Shown piece after piece: positions 33,318 to 43,287 of a stretch of 64,000 nucleotides of DNA (position 1 is its first letter; every line of letters starts with the position of its first letter). This DNA comes from Arsenophonus sp052401645. GTDB taxonomy: Bacteria; Pseudomonadota; Gammaproteobacteria; Enterobacterales; Enterobacteriaceae. Where the stretch lies: positions 1,426,001 to 1,490,000 of the forward strand of contig CP198939.1 in NCBI GenBank assembly GCA_052401645.1, in the 5' to 3' direction. The translations under genes and the position numbers were made by a program. Below the pieces are notes generated by a model that saw nothing but the letters and a program-made list of their open reading frames with translations, searched no databases and had not been told where the DNA came from.

Positions 33318-33591
33318 ATAATTTAATAATTATTATTTAAATATCACAATATTTTAGATATCAAGATGTTTTCTTAGAAATCATAAAGATATCTTATTTT
33401 GTGTATTGCTGATATATTTTTAATATATACTCAAATTTATACTTTAAATTGGTTAAAATATGAATTAAAATGTATTAAAAATAAATAATAAAATAATAAA
33501 AAATAGCTTTTTATCGTTATTTTATGCTATAATCAATAATTTATTTTTATATTAAAATTCTTTTTAAGAAATATAATTATTTAAATTAATA

Positions 33592-34287
33592 TCAATGATC
33601 AGATAATTTTTTAAAATTAATTTTATTGCGTAAATAGACTGGCCTAGCTTCTTCAGCAACAGTTGTCTTACATGTTTCTAATTTTTGTAATGCTAAAAAT
33701 AACATATCTTTAGCATCTGGTAAATAAATATGACTTTCTAATAAACTTAAATTCGTCATTTTTAATATAGGATAGGATGACCAACCTGTTCCAACAATTG
33801 TCCACTGATCATTTAATTTATTTATTATGGATAAAAACTGCTCTGGTTTAAGTACTGATTCACTTTCTTCACCTTGCCAATAACCACCTAACTTAAGTTG
33901 ATAACAAGCAGAATAAATTTCTCCCATTTTTGCATCTATAGCTACTAATACTTTTTTTGTCCCTAATTGACGAGAAGCTCCTTGAGCCATGGTTAATAAA
34001 GAAGAAATTCCTATCATTGGTAGATTGGCTCCAAATGCCAATCCTTGAGCAATTCCTACAGAAATACGAATACCAGTAAAGCTACCTGGTCCATGCCCAA
34101 AAACCAAAAGATCAATATTATGTAAATTTAAATGTGCATCAATAAGACATTGTTCTACCATTTGCAATATTTTTCTAGTATGCACTCGTGGTGAAACTGA
34201 GAATTGAGTAAAAATTTCACCACAGCTCCATATAGATACAGAACAAGATTCAGTGGATGAATCAATTGCTAATATATAATTAGCCAT
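33592..34287 (-). CDS. tsaB: TsaB, t6A tRNA modification partner
   Basis: TsaB (YeaZ) is a catalytically silent paralogue of TsaD. It dimerises with TsaD and, together with TsaE and TsaC, makes threonylcarbamoyl-adenosine at A37 of ANN-decoding tRNAs; the modification is essential in most bacteria. It is 231 aa, the E. coli length. The ASKHA-fold N-terminus is intact (YILAIDSSTESCSVSIW, then LLVFGHGPGSFTGIRISVGIAQGLAFG near 60-88), which is the TsaD-binding surface. The C-terminal half is more divergent, as is usual. The start is the ATG giving MANYILAIDSS. It is flanked by gene-free DNA on both sides. Confidence 0.95.
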   Translation of the reverse strand: MANYILAIDSSTESCSVSIWSCGEIFTQFSVSPRVHTRKILQMVEQCLIDAHLNLHNIDLLVFGHGPGSFTGIRISVGIAQGLAFGANLPMIGISSLLTMAQGASRQLGTKKVLVAIDAKMGEIYSACYQLKLGGYWQGEESESVLKPEQFLSIINKLNDQWTIVGTGWSSYPILKMTNLSLLESHIYLPDAKDMLFLALQKLETCKTTVAEEARPVYLRNKINFKKLSDH

Positions 34288-37200
34288 TATTTTATTATCC
34301 TAATTATTTTATAAATAATATTAACTACTAATATTAAGATTTCTTTAAAAAAGTTATCAAAAAAATAAAAATTCTTTGTTTATGTTATTATTTATTATTT
34401 AATAGTTTAATTATAATTTTATTAAAAAATTAATTTTTATCTTTAAAAATATATTTTAATAAATAAAAAGATAAAATATTACAAAATTTTATAAAAAAAT
34501 TACGATACTAATTTATGTTTATCATAAATAATAATAAACACAAAATAATTGATATTAATTATTAACGAAAAATCTTTTTTTAAATTAAAGAGAATATAAA
34601 TATAATTGAACGTAATAAAATGCACTAATTATCGTATAGTTCATAATTTTACTAATAAGTTTATATAAAATAACTTATTTATAAATATAAAAGTTAATTT
34701 CTCAATAATATAATAAGAATAAAGATTTGTTCTAATATATCAAACAGCTTTGAAAATTAATACTTATTATTAATAATACATTAAATTTTCATTATAGAAA
34801 GATAAATATTTACATATTTATGAAAATATACTGGTATTATATTTTTGAACAAAATATTAAAAAATAAATAGTAATTTGGTTAAATTTTAATAGTAATTAT
34901 AAAATTTAATATATCATTATTATTGTATTATAAATATTATAAGAATCTATAATAATATATCGATGATTTTAATATAAATCTTTATTAGTATAAGGAATTA
35001 AATTAATAAACATAATCATGAGTCTATATACGTACACTAATATAATAAAATAGTTGAATATCAATATAATCTGTAAAGATTATCTTAATTATTATTATAA
35101 TATTAAAATAATATTTATTATTTTATTTTTAATATTAATTTATAGTAAAAAATTAATATTTTATTTCTTTAATAATTAGCATTTTTAAATAACTTAAAAT
35201 TTTATATATTTATATTTTATCTATTCTATTAATAATATGAATTTAATTCAATTACTTAATCATTAATCGTAAAATATATATAAGTAAAAAAAATAAATTA
35301 TATCATCTTATTTTATCAATAAATATCAATTTATTATATTTTTTTTACTTTATCCATAATAATTTTCTTCTATTTCAAAATAGTTACTATATTTATATAT
35401 AATTAAGTTACTAAAATTAACTAATATATTATTATAAATTGAATAATAAATGGCTATATGAATTATTTCTTATTTCATTTTATGAAAACATAATATTTAT
35501 CATTTAACAAAAATATTTTTATATAGGTGTAATACATAAAATCAATAAATCATATAATAACTAATATAATCTTTACTTACTTTATAAGTAATACTAAAAT
35601 TTGTTATTAATATTATTGTGTATTAAAAATACAAATATAAATATTTAAAATTAAAGATCACTTTGTATTAAATATAAAATACGATCTAATCTTTTTTTTA
35701 ATTAGATGATTAAATAGTATTTTATACAAAACTTAAGACTTAATGAAAATATCATCCATAACTACTGTTTAATTTTTATATGATCTATTTTATTAATTTT
35801 TATTTAATTTAGTAAATACATGATATCAATATTAATCTATTTATGAATTTTAAAAATTTATTTCAAAAAAAATAAAAATTTTATTTTAGACTTTTAATTA
35901 ATATTTATATCATCACATTATTATCATTTATATTAAAGATTAATGTAATATTTTTTTTGAAAATTTTATATATCTATTAAACCTATAGATTTAAAATATA
36001 TTATATATAATATTCATTATTAATTTTTAAAGTTTATTAAAGATATATTTAAAGATAATTTATATTATTCTTATTTTTTTTAATATTCTAAAGATACTTA
36101 TTAATAAAGATAGTATCTTTAGAAAGTTTTAAAGATACATATAAATATTCAGTATTAAAATATTAATATATTAAAAAATTAAAAATTTTAAATTTTATTT
36201 AATTTATCATTTTTTTAAATTTAAGATAAGTATAATTTATAATTTTAATTTAAATTATTAATTTAATTTTCATAATTTTACACTTACTATTGTAAAATTT
36301 ATTATTAATTAATTATTATTATAATGAATGTTAATTTTACCATATTTACTTATTTTAGCTTAAACTATTGAAATAAAATATTTATAAATAAAACAGTATT
36401 ATATTTTTATAACTTGCTTACAAAAATAAACATCAGTAAATATAATAATATTATTAGTAATATACTATTTTATCATTTTGATATTTTTCATTAAATATAT
36501 AAATAAATCATTATAACTAGAATTAAATAATAATATGAAATTAAGTATTAGTTAATTATTTTCATAATATTTAAAATAAAATAGATTAAACTATATTATA
36601 TATTTTTTATAAATATATATTTATAAGTAATTAATTTTTTATAATTAAAGTTTTTTTATCTTATAACTATAAAATTATAATATTGATTATATTTTACATC
36701 TTTAATTATTTTAACATCATCTTTATTTCTCTATGTTTAAGTTAAATTGTTTTAATTTCTTATTAATAATTATAAATTTCCATATTAAAATATAATTTTA
36801 AAAAATATTGTTATTATATTTTTACTTAAGTAAATATTAATTAATATATAATATTACTATAATTTATTTATAAATGGTTTTCTATAAGAAAATCATATAA
36901 TTATCTTATTTTTATTACTATTATTTTATTTGTATATATTATACTATAAAAAATATATTTACATGTATAAAATATATATAATTAAATTTTTATATCTATA
37001 AAAATTATAAATTTTTTATAATAAGATAAAAATATAATAGAATATATATTAATTTTTTTTAAAAATAAAATTCATTTAAAAAAATTAATTTACAATAAAA
37101 GTTTAATTATAAATTGAAAATTTTAATTAATTTATTTTTTAATATTTTTAAAAAATATTGTTTATTATTTTTGTTTAAATAGAAAATTAATTAATTAGTA

Positions 37201-37490
37201 ATTAACTATAAAAGTAAAATACTCTGATTAATTTTTAATATTAATTTAATAACAATAACTCCTACTAATAAAAAATTATAAAATTAATTACTAAAATAAT
37301 TAAAATATAAATAGATAATATTATATTAAATAAACTTTAATAATATTTTTATATAATATTAATTAAAAATAAATAATCTAATATCTAATAGATTTTATTA
37401 AAAAATACATAAATAATAATAAAATAAACTCTTTATTTCATTCACTAAATGTGAGATTACTATATTTATTTTCTGAAATATAAAATTTAA
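34288..37490. other. Gene-free stretch between tsaB and mdtI
   Basis: No coding region or readable gene remnant. It contains one strong hairpin at 36086-36124 and otherwise A/T-only sequence. Confidence 0.7.
36086..36124. repeat. 13-bp hairpin with a nearby extra arm copy
   Basis: TTCTAAAGATACT pairs with AGTATCTTTAGAA around a 13-nt loop, with three G:C pairs. A further TTTAAAGATACAT about 5 nt downstream repeats part of the left arm, so alternative pairing is possible. No gene adjoins it. Confidence 0.45.
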
Positions 37491-37823
37491 TTATGCTAAT
37501 TTTATAACAAAAATACCTGTAATCAATAAAATAATTCCACCCCAACCTTTATAATTTAATCTTTGATTAAATAAAAACCAACCGGCTGTAACAGTTGCTA
37601 TTACACCAAGAGCCCCCCAAAGTGCATAAGCAGTAGAAAGTTCAATACCATTTACAGCTATAGTTAATGCACTAAAAGCACCTAAAACAGCAATTAAAGA
37701 TAGCATACCTATCCATAATCTTTTAAATCCATCTGATAACTTTAAAAAAATATTAGCTACTATTTCTAAAATAACAGCTAAAAATAGAAATGTAGTATGC
37801 CACCATTGATATTCTGCTAACAT
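37491..37823 (-). CDS. mdtI: MdtI, SMR spermidine exporter subunit
   Basis: MdtI pairs with MdtJ in the inner membrane to export spermidine; both are small multidrug resistance proteins. It is 110 aa with four hydrophobic segments (about 12-30, 37-55, 64-82 and 90-108). The conserved membrane glutamate is E20 in FLAVILEIVANIFLK. FSALTIAVNGIELSTAYALWG matches E. coli MdtI closely, with Glu in place of the Asp of GIDLS, and the C-terminus ends IKLA as in E. coli. AAGGAGG six bases before the ATG is the strongest ribosome binding site in the window. It lies 63 nt after mdtJ on the same strand. The two subunits differ, as expected of the heteromeric pair. Confidence 0.95.
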   Translation of the reverse strand: MLAEYQWWHTTFLFLAVILEIVANIFLKLSDGFKRLWIGMLSLIAVLGAFSALTIAVNGIELSTAYALWGALGVIATVTAGWFLFNQRLNYKGWGGIILLITGIFVIKLA

Positions 37824-37886
37824 ATTATTCCTCCTTAATAATTTCAGTCATTTTTATAATATTTTATCGTAATTTTACTTATTCTA

Positions 37887-38225
37887 TTAAATATAATGTA
37901 CTAATTTTTTAGTACCTGATTTTATAAGTACTATACCAATAATTAGTATAACTATTCCAATAATTTTCATCGTCGATAATGATTCATTAAACAATAGGAC
38001 ACTAAATACTGTTATAAAAATTATCCCAACACCCTCCCATAGAGCATAAGCTACTCCAAGAGAAACTTTTTTTATTGCAATTGATAATAATATATAAGAT
38101 GAAACGATCATAAAATACATTACAAATAAACCAGTTATGTCTCCGCTAACACTGGAATGCTTCATTGATAAAGTACCAATGACTTCTGTAATAATTGCTA
38201 ATGTTAAAAATATCCAATAAATCAT
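37887..38225 (-). CDS. mdtJ: MdtJ, SMR spermidine exporter subunit
   Basis: MdtJ is the partner of MdtI. It is 112 aa (E. coli 121) with four transmembrane segments. E. coli-like blocks are IYWIFLTLAIITEVIGTLSMKHSSVSG with the membrane glutamate E14, KKVSLGVAYALWEGVGIIFIT containing YALWEG, and SLSTMKIIGIVILIIGIVLIKSGTKK. The shorter C-terminal tail explains why the gene no longer abuts mdtI as in E. coli. The ATG has only a weak purine-rich GAAAAA before it, and an 8-bp hairpin ends 13 nt upstream, so translation may be controlled. It is preceded by a leader with two small ORFs, listed separately. zwf lies upstream on the same strand. Confidence 0.95.
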   Translation of the reverse strand: MIYWIFLTLAIITEVIGTLSMKHSSVSGDITGLFVMYFMIVSSYILLSIAIKKVSLGVAYALWEGVGIIFITVFSVLLFNESLSTMKIIGIVILIIGIVLIKSGTKKLVHYI

Positions 38226-38238
38226 TATATTTTTCTAT

Positions 38239-38261
38239 TATTGCTAATTATCATAGCAATA
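38239..38261 (-). promoter_or_regulatory. Leader hairpin just before mdtJ
   Basis: TATTGCTA and TAGCAATA form an 8-bp stem around a 7-nt loop, ending 13 nt before the mdtJ ATG on the transcribed strand. Its position could restrict ribosome access to mdtJ. Confidence 0.45.
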
Positions 38262-38352
38262 GATAAATACCTAAATTATTAATAACTAAGTTATTATTTA
38301 AATTAAAAATAGAATTATAAATAAAATCTATTAGCAACAGGAAATCATACAA

Positions 38353-38372
38353 AACATCATACCAATGATGTT
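38353..38372 (-). promoter_or_regulatory. Attenuator-like hairpin after the leader ORF
   Basis: AACATCAT-TGGT-ATGATGTT is a perfect 8-bp stem with a tetraloop. It starts inside the stop codon of the 31-codon leader ORF and is followed on the minus strand by TTGTATG. A ribosome stalled at the end of that ORF would cover it, which is the geometry expected of an attenuator. Function is inferred. Confidence 0.45.
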
Positions 38373-38466
38373 AGTTATAAATAATGGATATTTTGATAAA
38401 AAAGATGATGGTTATTATACGTTGATTTTTAACGTTTTTTAACGCTAAACATGACTGTTTATTCAT
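38371..38466 (-). CDS. Possible mdtJI leader peptide (MdtU-like), 31 codons
   Basis: A 31-codon ORF ends 145 nt before mdtJ. The peptide is basic at its start (MNKQSCLALKNVKNQR) and then strongly hydrophobic (IITIIFFIKISIIY). In E. coli the mdtJI mRNA carries an upstream ORF, mdtU, whose translation tunes expression in response to spermidine; I do not remember its sequence well enough to claim homology. Support here is position, unusually high G/C compared with flanking DNA, codon-like content, and a hairpin beginning at the stop. There is no good Shine-Dalgarno; its ATG overlaps the stop of a preceding 15-codon ORF, so coupling is possible. It may also be a chance frame. Confidence 0.4.
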   Translation of the reverse strand: MNKQSCLALKNVKNQRIITIIFFIKISIIYN

Positions 38467-38510
38467 TTATCACACGTCCAATCCATGTGATATTCTATGA
38501 TTGCTAACAT
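38463..38510 (-). CDS. Possible 15-codon ORF overlapping the mdt leader ORF
   Basis: ATG-TTA-GCA... encodes MLAIIEYHMDWTCDK and stops in an ATGA overlap with the following leader ORF. The overlap and the clustering of G/C (GGATTGGACGTGTG) are suggestive. CACATG/CGTGTG inside it can form a 6-bp stem. No ribosome binding site is visible and the ORF is very short, so this is tentative. Confidence 0.2.
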   Translation of the reverse strand: MLAIIEYHMDWTCDK

Positions 38511-38650
38511 TGATATAATTAATACTAAAATAGTTTTATATCATAAATATGATAATTATTCAAATAATTATAATATATTCTAATTGAATATAAAATGCTT
38601 AAATAAGATTAATAAATCTTAACATATTACTTACATATAATATATGAAAA
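38511..38650. other. Spacer between zwf and the mdt leader
   Basis: The 140 nt hold the probable zwf 3' hairpin at 38604-38621 (TAAGATT-AATA-AATCTTA on the plus strand, 7 bp). On the minus strand a TATAAT at about 38568-38573 could be the -10 of an mdt promoter. No protein-coding content. Confidence 0.4.
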
Positions 38651-40129
38651 TTATTTAAACTCATTCCATGATCGTCCATCTTTGTTAATCATCACATCAG
38701 AAGCATCTGGCCCCCATGTACCTGCTTGATATGGTTTCGGTAATTCATCATTCTTTGACCAAGCGTCTATGATAGAATCAACCCACTTCCAAGCTTCTTC
38801 AATTTCATCTCGTCTGACAAATAATGCCTGAATACCACGCATAACTTCTAGTAATAAACGCTCATATGCATCAGCTAAATGAATTTGATTAAATGTTTTA
38901 GAAAAACTTAAATCCAATTTTGTCATCTGTAAATGATGTTTATGCTCAAGACCAGGCACTTTGTTTAAAATTTCAATATCTATTCCTTCATCAGGTTGTA
39001 ATCGAATTGTTAATTTATTTTGTTGCAGATCTTTATAAGAATCAAAAAAAATGTTTAATGCCGGTTTTTTAAAATAAACTACTATTTCAGAATATTTTGA
39101 AAATAACCGTTTACCTGTTCTTAAGTAAAATGGTACTCCAGCCCAACGCCAATTATCAATGTCAACTCGAATTGCTACAAAAGTTTCTGTTTTACTTAAT
39201 TTATTTGCTTTTTTTTCTGAAAGATAACCAACTACTTTCTTGCCTTGAATGAAACCTGATGTATATTGACCGCGTACAGTTTTTTCACATATATTACTAG
39301 AATCAATACGACGCAATGAACACAATACTTTAATTTTTTCATCACGTATACTATCTGCAGTTAAATCTGAAGGAGGTGACATAGCAATCATAGTTAAAAT
39401 CTGTAATAAATGATTCTGTACCATATCACGCATTTGACCAGCTTTATCGAAATAACCCCAGCGTTCTTCGATGCCAACTTCTTCGGCAACAGTAATTTGT
39501 ACATGATCAATCGCTCTATAATCCCAATTATTAATAAATAAGAAATTAGCAAAACGTAATGCTAATAAATTAAGTACAGTTTCTTTACCTAAATAATGAT
39601 CAATACGATATATTTGGCTCTCTTTAAAATATTTAGCAACTTCATTATTTATTTTTTGTGAAGAAATAAGATCGCTACCTAATGGTTTTTCCATAACAAT
39701 CCGATTTAACTTTTTATTAAGTCCGGCATGAGCTAAACCATAACAAATATCACCAAAAGTTGTAGGAGGCATAGCAAAGTAATATATAGATTGTTTATTA
39801 TTGTAATTATTAATATATTTTGCTAATAAATTAAATTTTTTAAAATCATGAACTTCTAAATTTAGAAAATCAAGGCGATTACTTAATTTTTCCCATAAAT
39901 AAAATTCAATTTTTTCATTTAAAAAAACCTCTAATGTTTTTTTAACTTCTTTTATATAAGTGACTGTGTCTAATTTTGATCTACCAATTCCTATGATACG
40001 AGTATCTGGATGAATATATCCAGATTTTTCTAACTGATAAAGAGATGGTAATAACTTTCTGGTAGCTAAGTCTCCTTTTGCACCAAAAATAATTAAATTA
40101 CATGCTTGAATAACTTTCTTAATTGGCAT
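38651..40129 (-). CDS. zwf: Glucose-6-phosphate 1-dehydrogenase
   Basis: Zwf oxidises glucose 6-phosphate to 6-phosphogluconolactone and is a main NADPH source. From the ATG at 40129 it is 492 aa (E. coli 491) and begins MPIKKVIQACNLIIFGAKGD, which aligns with the E. coli N-terminus. An in-frame ATG at 40141 adds four residues and has AAGGA only two bases before it. Motifs: dinucleotide-binding GAKGDLATRKL at 16-26, NYFAMPP-like YYFAMPPTTFG near 117, EKPLG at 147-151 and the active-site RIDHYLGKE at 175-183. The C-terminal block RPAYERLLLE-like DAYERLLLEVMRGIQALFVRRDE and YQAGTWGP are intact. It faces away from pykA across a decayed hexR, and mdtJI follows it. Confidence 0.97.
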   Translation of the reverse strand: MPIKKVIQACNLIIFGAKGDLATRKLLPSLYQLEKSGYIHPDTRIIGIGRSKLDTVTYIKEVKKTLEVFLNEKIEFYLWEKLSNRLDFLNLEVHDFKKFNLLAKYINNYNNKQSIYYFAMPPTTFGDICYGLAHAGLNKKLNRIVMEKPLGSDLISSQKINNEVAKYFKESQIYRIDHYLGKETVLNLLALRFANFLFINNWDYRAIDHVQITVAEEVGIEERWGYFDKAGQMRDMVQNHLLQILTMIAMSPPSDLTADSIRDEKIKVLCSLRRIDSSNICEKTVRGQYTSGFIQGKKVVGYLSEKKANKLSKTETFVAIRVDIDNWRWAGVPFYLRTGKRLFSKYSEIVVYFKKPALNIFFDSYKDLQQNKLTIRLQPDEGIDIEILNKVPGLEHKHHLQMTKLDLSFSKTFNQIHLADAYERLLLEVMRGIQALFVRRDEIEEAWKWVDSIIDAWSKNDELPKPYQAGTWGPDASDVMINKDGRSWNEFK

Positions 40130-40412
40130 AATATGATGCATATTCCTTAAATATATATATGTTCTATATGGAATAGAATTAGTTTATTTTAAAAAATAAA
40201 TGTTTTTTTTGATATAATTATATATACTTATTTAAATTATTTTATAATTATAAAATTTAAACAAAAAATAAATAAAAACTTTTTTATTTTAATAAAAAAT
40301 AATTTAATAATTTCATTTCAATAATGAAAGAAAAGAGATATTAAGTATATTTTAACTTAAATAACAAGATTTAATCTTGCAATATAATCGGTAAAATAGG
40401 TAACATTTCAAT

Positions 40413-41290
40413 ATGAAAATAATTGAAATAGATAATATATTTAAATATATAGTTGAATTTAAAAATTATTGAATTAATATTAAAAATAAATGAAAAGTTA
40501 TTCACATAGATAAAGTTACAATTTTAGCTAAATTAGACAATACGAGTAGTTTTACTATAAATCATTTTAATATAAAATAATATTTAATTATTTTAATAAT
40601 TTTAAATACAGTTATTATCAACCTTTTTTAATAGAAAATTTTACATTAATTGATTAATTAATAAATTATTTATTATCAATATATATAAATATAAATTGAA
40701 TTAATTAGATAATGTTAAACTCAATAAATAATCTTTTGTGAAAAAAAGAATTCAAATATTAAAAAAGTTTAATTATTTTATAACATATTAAACTTATATA
40801 AAAAATCATTTTTATTCGCTTTTAATACTATTAGGAATAAAGACTATAGGTGATAATCACATGTAATTTATTTTTTGATTTCAATATAAAGTCTCTATTT
40901 TTATAATCTTATGATAAGATATTATGTATTTCATTAATAATCAATATATTGGTATTATTGTTTTATTCATCAAACTCGATTAATAAAAACTTAATTAAAA
41001 AGGCTAAACTTACTAAATATTAAGATGTTTATATTCATTATTATAACTATTTATAGTTTTTCTTTAGTTTAAATAATATTATTTTTTATCAAAAATTCAT
41101 ACATAATGAATAAAAAATATTTATATAAAAATGAATATCATCATTAATATAATTTATATTAATATATGTATTATAGTAATCAATTTTATTTTCAATTTGA
41201 TAAAAATTAATAATTAATTTAAACCATACAAAAATATATTGTATTATAAACATCTTGTTAAGATGCATTATTATTCATATTTTAACAAAA
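40413..41290 (+). pseudogene. hexR: Decayed hexR, RpiR-type regulator
   Basis: No open frame exists, but the plus strand aligns with E. coli HexR (289 aa) over most of its length. From the ATG at 40413 the N-terminus reads MKIIEIDNIFKYIVEF. The helix-turn-helix region reads VIHIDKVTILAKLDNTSSF then TINHF, against IHSSIAAMALEANVSEPTVNRF. The SIS domain reads ILVLLFYSSNSINKNLIKKA then KLTKY and DVYIHYYN, against DVVVLISHTGRTKNLVELAQ and DAMVIALTS. Codon positions stay within about 10 nt of expectation over 600 nt. At least eight in-frame stops and small indels make it non-functional. In E. coli hexR lies between zwf and pykA and represses zwf, so position agrees. The 3' limit is estimated from the E. 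coli length. Comparison is from memory. Confidence 0.8.
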
Positions 41291-41455
41291 CAAATTAATA
41301 TTAGAGAAAGTATTTTTTTTGTTTAAAAAATATTTTCTATTTAATAAATAAATCGTACAACATAGAATACCCTTTTAATAAAGAAATTTAATCTTATTTT
41401 TATATAATAAGTATCTATTATATAACATTAATTTTAATAAATTACGGAGTTATAA

Positions 41456-42892
41456 ATGTTAAAACGAATTAGAAGAACGAAAATTATTACTACTCTCGGT
41501 CCAGTAACTGATCGTGATAATAATTTAGAAAAAATTATTAAAGCTGGAGCAAATGTTGTTCGATTAAACTTTTCTCATGGTTCAACGGAAAATCATTTAC
41601 AACGTGCAAGAAAAGTTCGAGAACTCGCACAATCATTAACACAACATGTCGCTATTCTTGGTGATCTACAAGGACCTAAAATTCGTATTTCAACATTTAA
41701 AGAAGGAAAGATTTTTCTTTATATTGGTGATAAATTTATCTTGGATACTAATAATCATGAGGGCAATAAAGAAAAAGTAGGTATTAATTATCAAGGTTTA
41801 ATTAATGATGTGGTGTTAGATGATATTCTGTTACTTGATGACGGACGCATTAAGCTAAAGGTACTAACTGTAAAGAACAATCAAATTATAACTGAAGTTA
41901 TTATTGGTGGTGAGTTATCCAATAATAAAGGAATTAATAAACTTGGTGGTGGCCTATCTGCTGATTCATTAACTGAAAAAGATAACTTAGATATCTTAAC
42001 TGCAGCTAAAATTGGCGTCGATTATTTAGCAGTTTCTTTTCCACGTTCAGCTAAAGATATAAATTATACACGCCAACTAGCTCACGATGCTGGTTGTGAT
42101 TGTAAAATTATTGCTAAAATAGAACGAGCTGAAGCAGTTGCTAATGATAAAATTATTGATGAAATTATTTTAGCATCAGATGTAGTAATGGTTGCTCGCG
42201 GTGATCTTGGCGTTGAAATTGGAGATCCGGAATTAGTTGGTATACAAAAGAAACTAATACGTAGGGCACGTCAACTAAATAAAGTTACAATTACTGCTAC
42301 ACAAATGATGGAATCGATGATTAACAATCCAATGCCAACTAGAGCTGAAGTAATGGATGTTGCTAACGCAGTGATTGATGGTACTGATGCTGTTATGTTA
42401 TCTGCCGAGACAGCTACAGGAAAATATCCTGTTGAAACTGTAGAAACTATGGCGCAAGTTTGTCTTGGAGCAGAGAAAATGGCTTGTATTAACATTGGAA
42501 AATATCGCCTCGATTATCTATTTGATAGCATCGAAGAAGCTATTGCTATGTCAGCTATGTATGCAACTAATCATTTAAAAGGATTAAAAGCAATTATTAC
42601 CATGACAGAATCTGGTCGTACAGCTTGTATGATGTCTCGGATTAGCTCATGGTTACCAATATTTTCTATATCTTGTCATGAAAAAACACTAAATCAATGT
42701 GCACTTTATAGTGGTGTAACACCTATTTATTGCAATAAGGAGATTAACGCAATTAATGCGGTTAAAAATGCTATTCACCGTCTACTTGAAAAAAATTATA
42801 TTGAACTTGGTGATTTAGTTTTAGTTACACAAGGTGATCAAATGGGTCAGATAGGTAGTACAAATACTTGTCGAATATTAAAGGTTGAGTAA
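41456..42892 (+). CDS. pykA: Pyruvate kinase II
   Basis: PykA converts phosphoenolpyruvate and ADP to pyruvate and ATP. It is 478 aa (E. coli PykA 480). The N-terminus LKRIRRTKIITTLGPVTDRDNNLEKII is PykA-specific; PykF begins KKTKIVCTIGPKTES and lacks this. Catalytic elements are intact: RLNFSHG near 36, GDLQGPKIR near 69, the Mg-binding MVARGDLGVEIGDPELV near 247, and TATQMMESMINNPMPTRAEVMD near 281. The C-terminal allosteric domain is complete and ends in TNTCRILKVE. GGAG eight bases before the ATG is the ribosome binding site. In E. coli hexR lies between it and zwf; here only the remnant does. As pykF is missing from its usual place next to lpp, this may be the only pyruvate kinase. Confidence 0.97.
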   Translation: MLKRIRRTKIITTLGPVTDRDNNLEKIIKAGANVVRLNFSHGSTENHLQRARKVRELAQSLTQHVAILGDLQGPKIRISTFKEGKIFLYIGDKFILDTNNHEGNKEKVGINYQGLINDVVLDDILLLDDGRIKLKVLTVKNNQIITEVIIGGELSNNKGINKLGGGLSADSLTEKDNLDILTAAKIGVDYLAVSFPRSAKDINYTRQLAHDAGCDCKIIAKIERAEAVANDKIIDEIILASDVVMVARGDLGVEIGDPELVGIQKKLIRRARQLNKVTITATQMMESMINNPMPTRAEVMDVANAVIDGTDAVMLSAETATGKYPVETVETMAQVCLGAEKMACINIGKYRLDYLFDSIEEAIAMSAMYATNHLKGLKAIITMTESGRTACMMSRISSWLPIFSISCHEKTLNQCALYSGVTPIYCNKEINAINAVKNAIHRLLEKNYIELGDLVLVTQGDQMGQIGSTNTCRILKVE

Positions 42893-43037
42893 TATTATAT
42901 AAAAATATAAATATATCTAATACATCAGTATGTAATCATAATAATTTTTTTACAAATACTATTATTTTAAATATTTAATGATTTATTTATTATTTATTTT
43001 GTTTATCAAGTTTTAATTACTATTAAAATAAATTAAA

Positions 43038-43084
43038 TAAAATTAAGTTATTATTTTTTAATAAAAAATAATAACTTAATTTTA
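43038..43084 (+). terminator. 22-bp perfect hairpin after pykA
   Basis: A 22-bp stem with loop AAT begins 145 nt after the pykA stop. The core is AAGTTATTATTTTTT and its complement. The right arm ends in TTTTA and T-rich sequence follows, so it fits a long A/U-type terminator or 3'-end stabiliser for pykA. A stem of this length is very unlikely by chance even at this AT content. Confidence 0.65.
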
Positions 43085-43255
43085 ATTTTAAAACTAAAAT
43101 GAAATTATTTATTTTATAAATATAAAATAAATTTAAACAAATTTAAAATATTCAACGTTAAACATTAATATAAATATTATTTCATAATATAATAATATTA
43201 TATTTAGATAATTATTGTCTAGTATAAATTACTAAATATAAGTAAAATATAATAT

Positions 43256-43287
43256 AATATCTTATTATTAAAAAATAATAAGATATT
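43256..43287. repeat. 14-bp hairpin
   Basis: AATATCTTATTATT pairs with AATAATAAGATATT around a 4-nt A loop. A second small stem (CTCATT/AATGAG) follows two bases later. No gene adjoins them. Confidence 0.4.

Noticed and set aside
27525..33591. Long A/T desert as a replication origin
   Set aside because: No DnaA boxes, no dnaA, gidA or dnaN genes nearby, and the whole genome window has similar A/T content.
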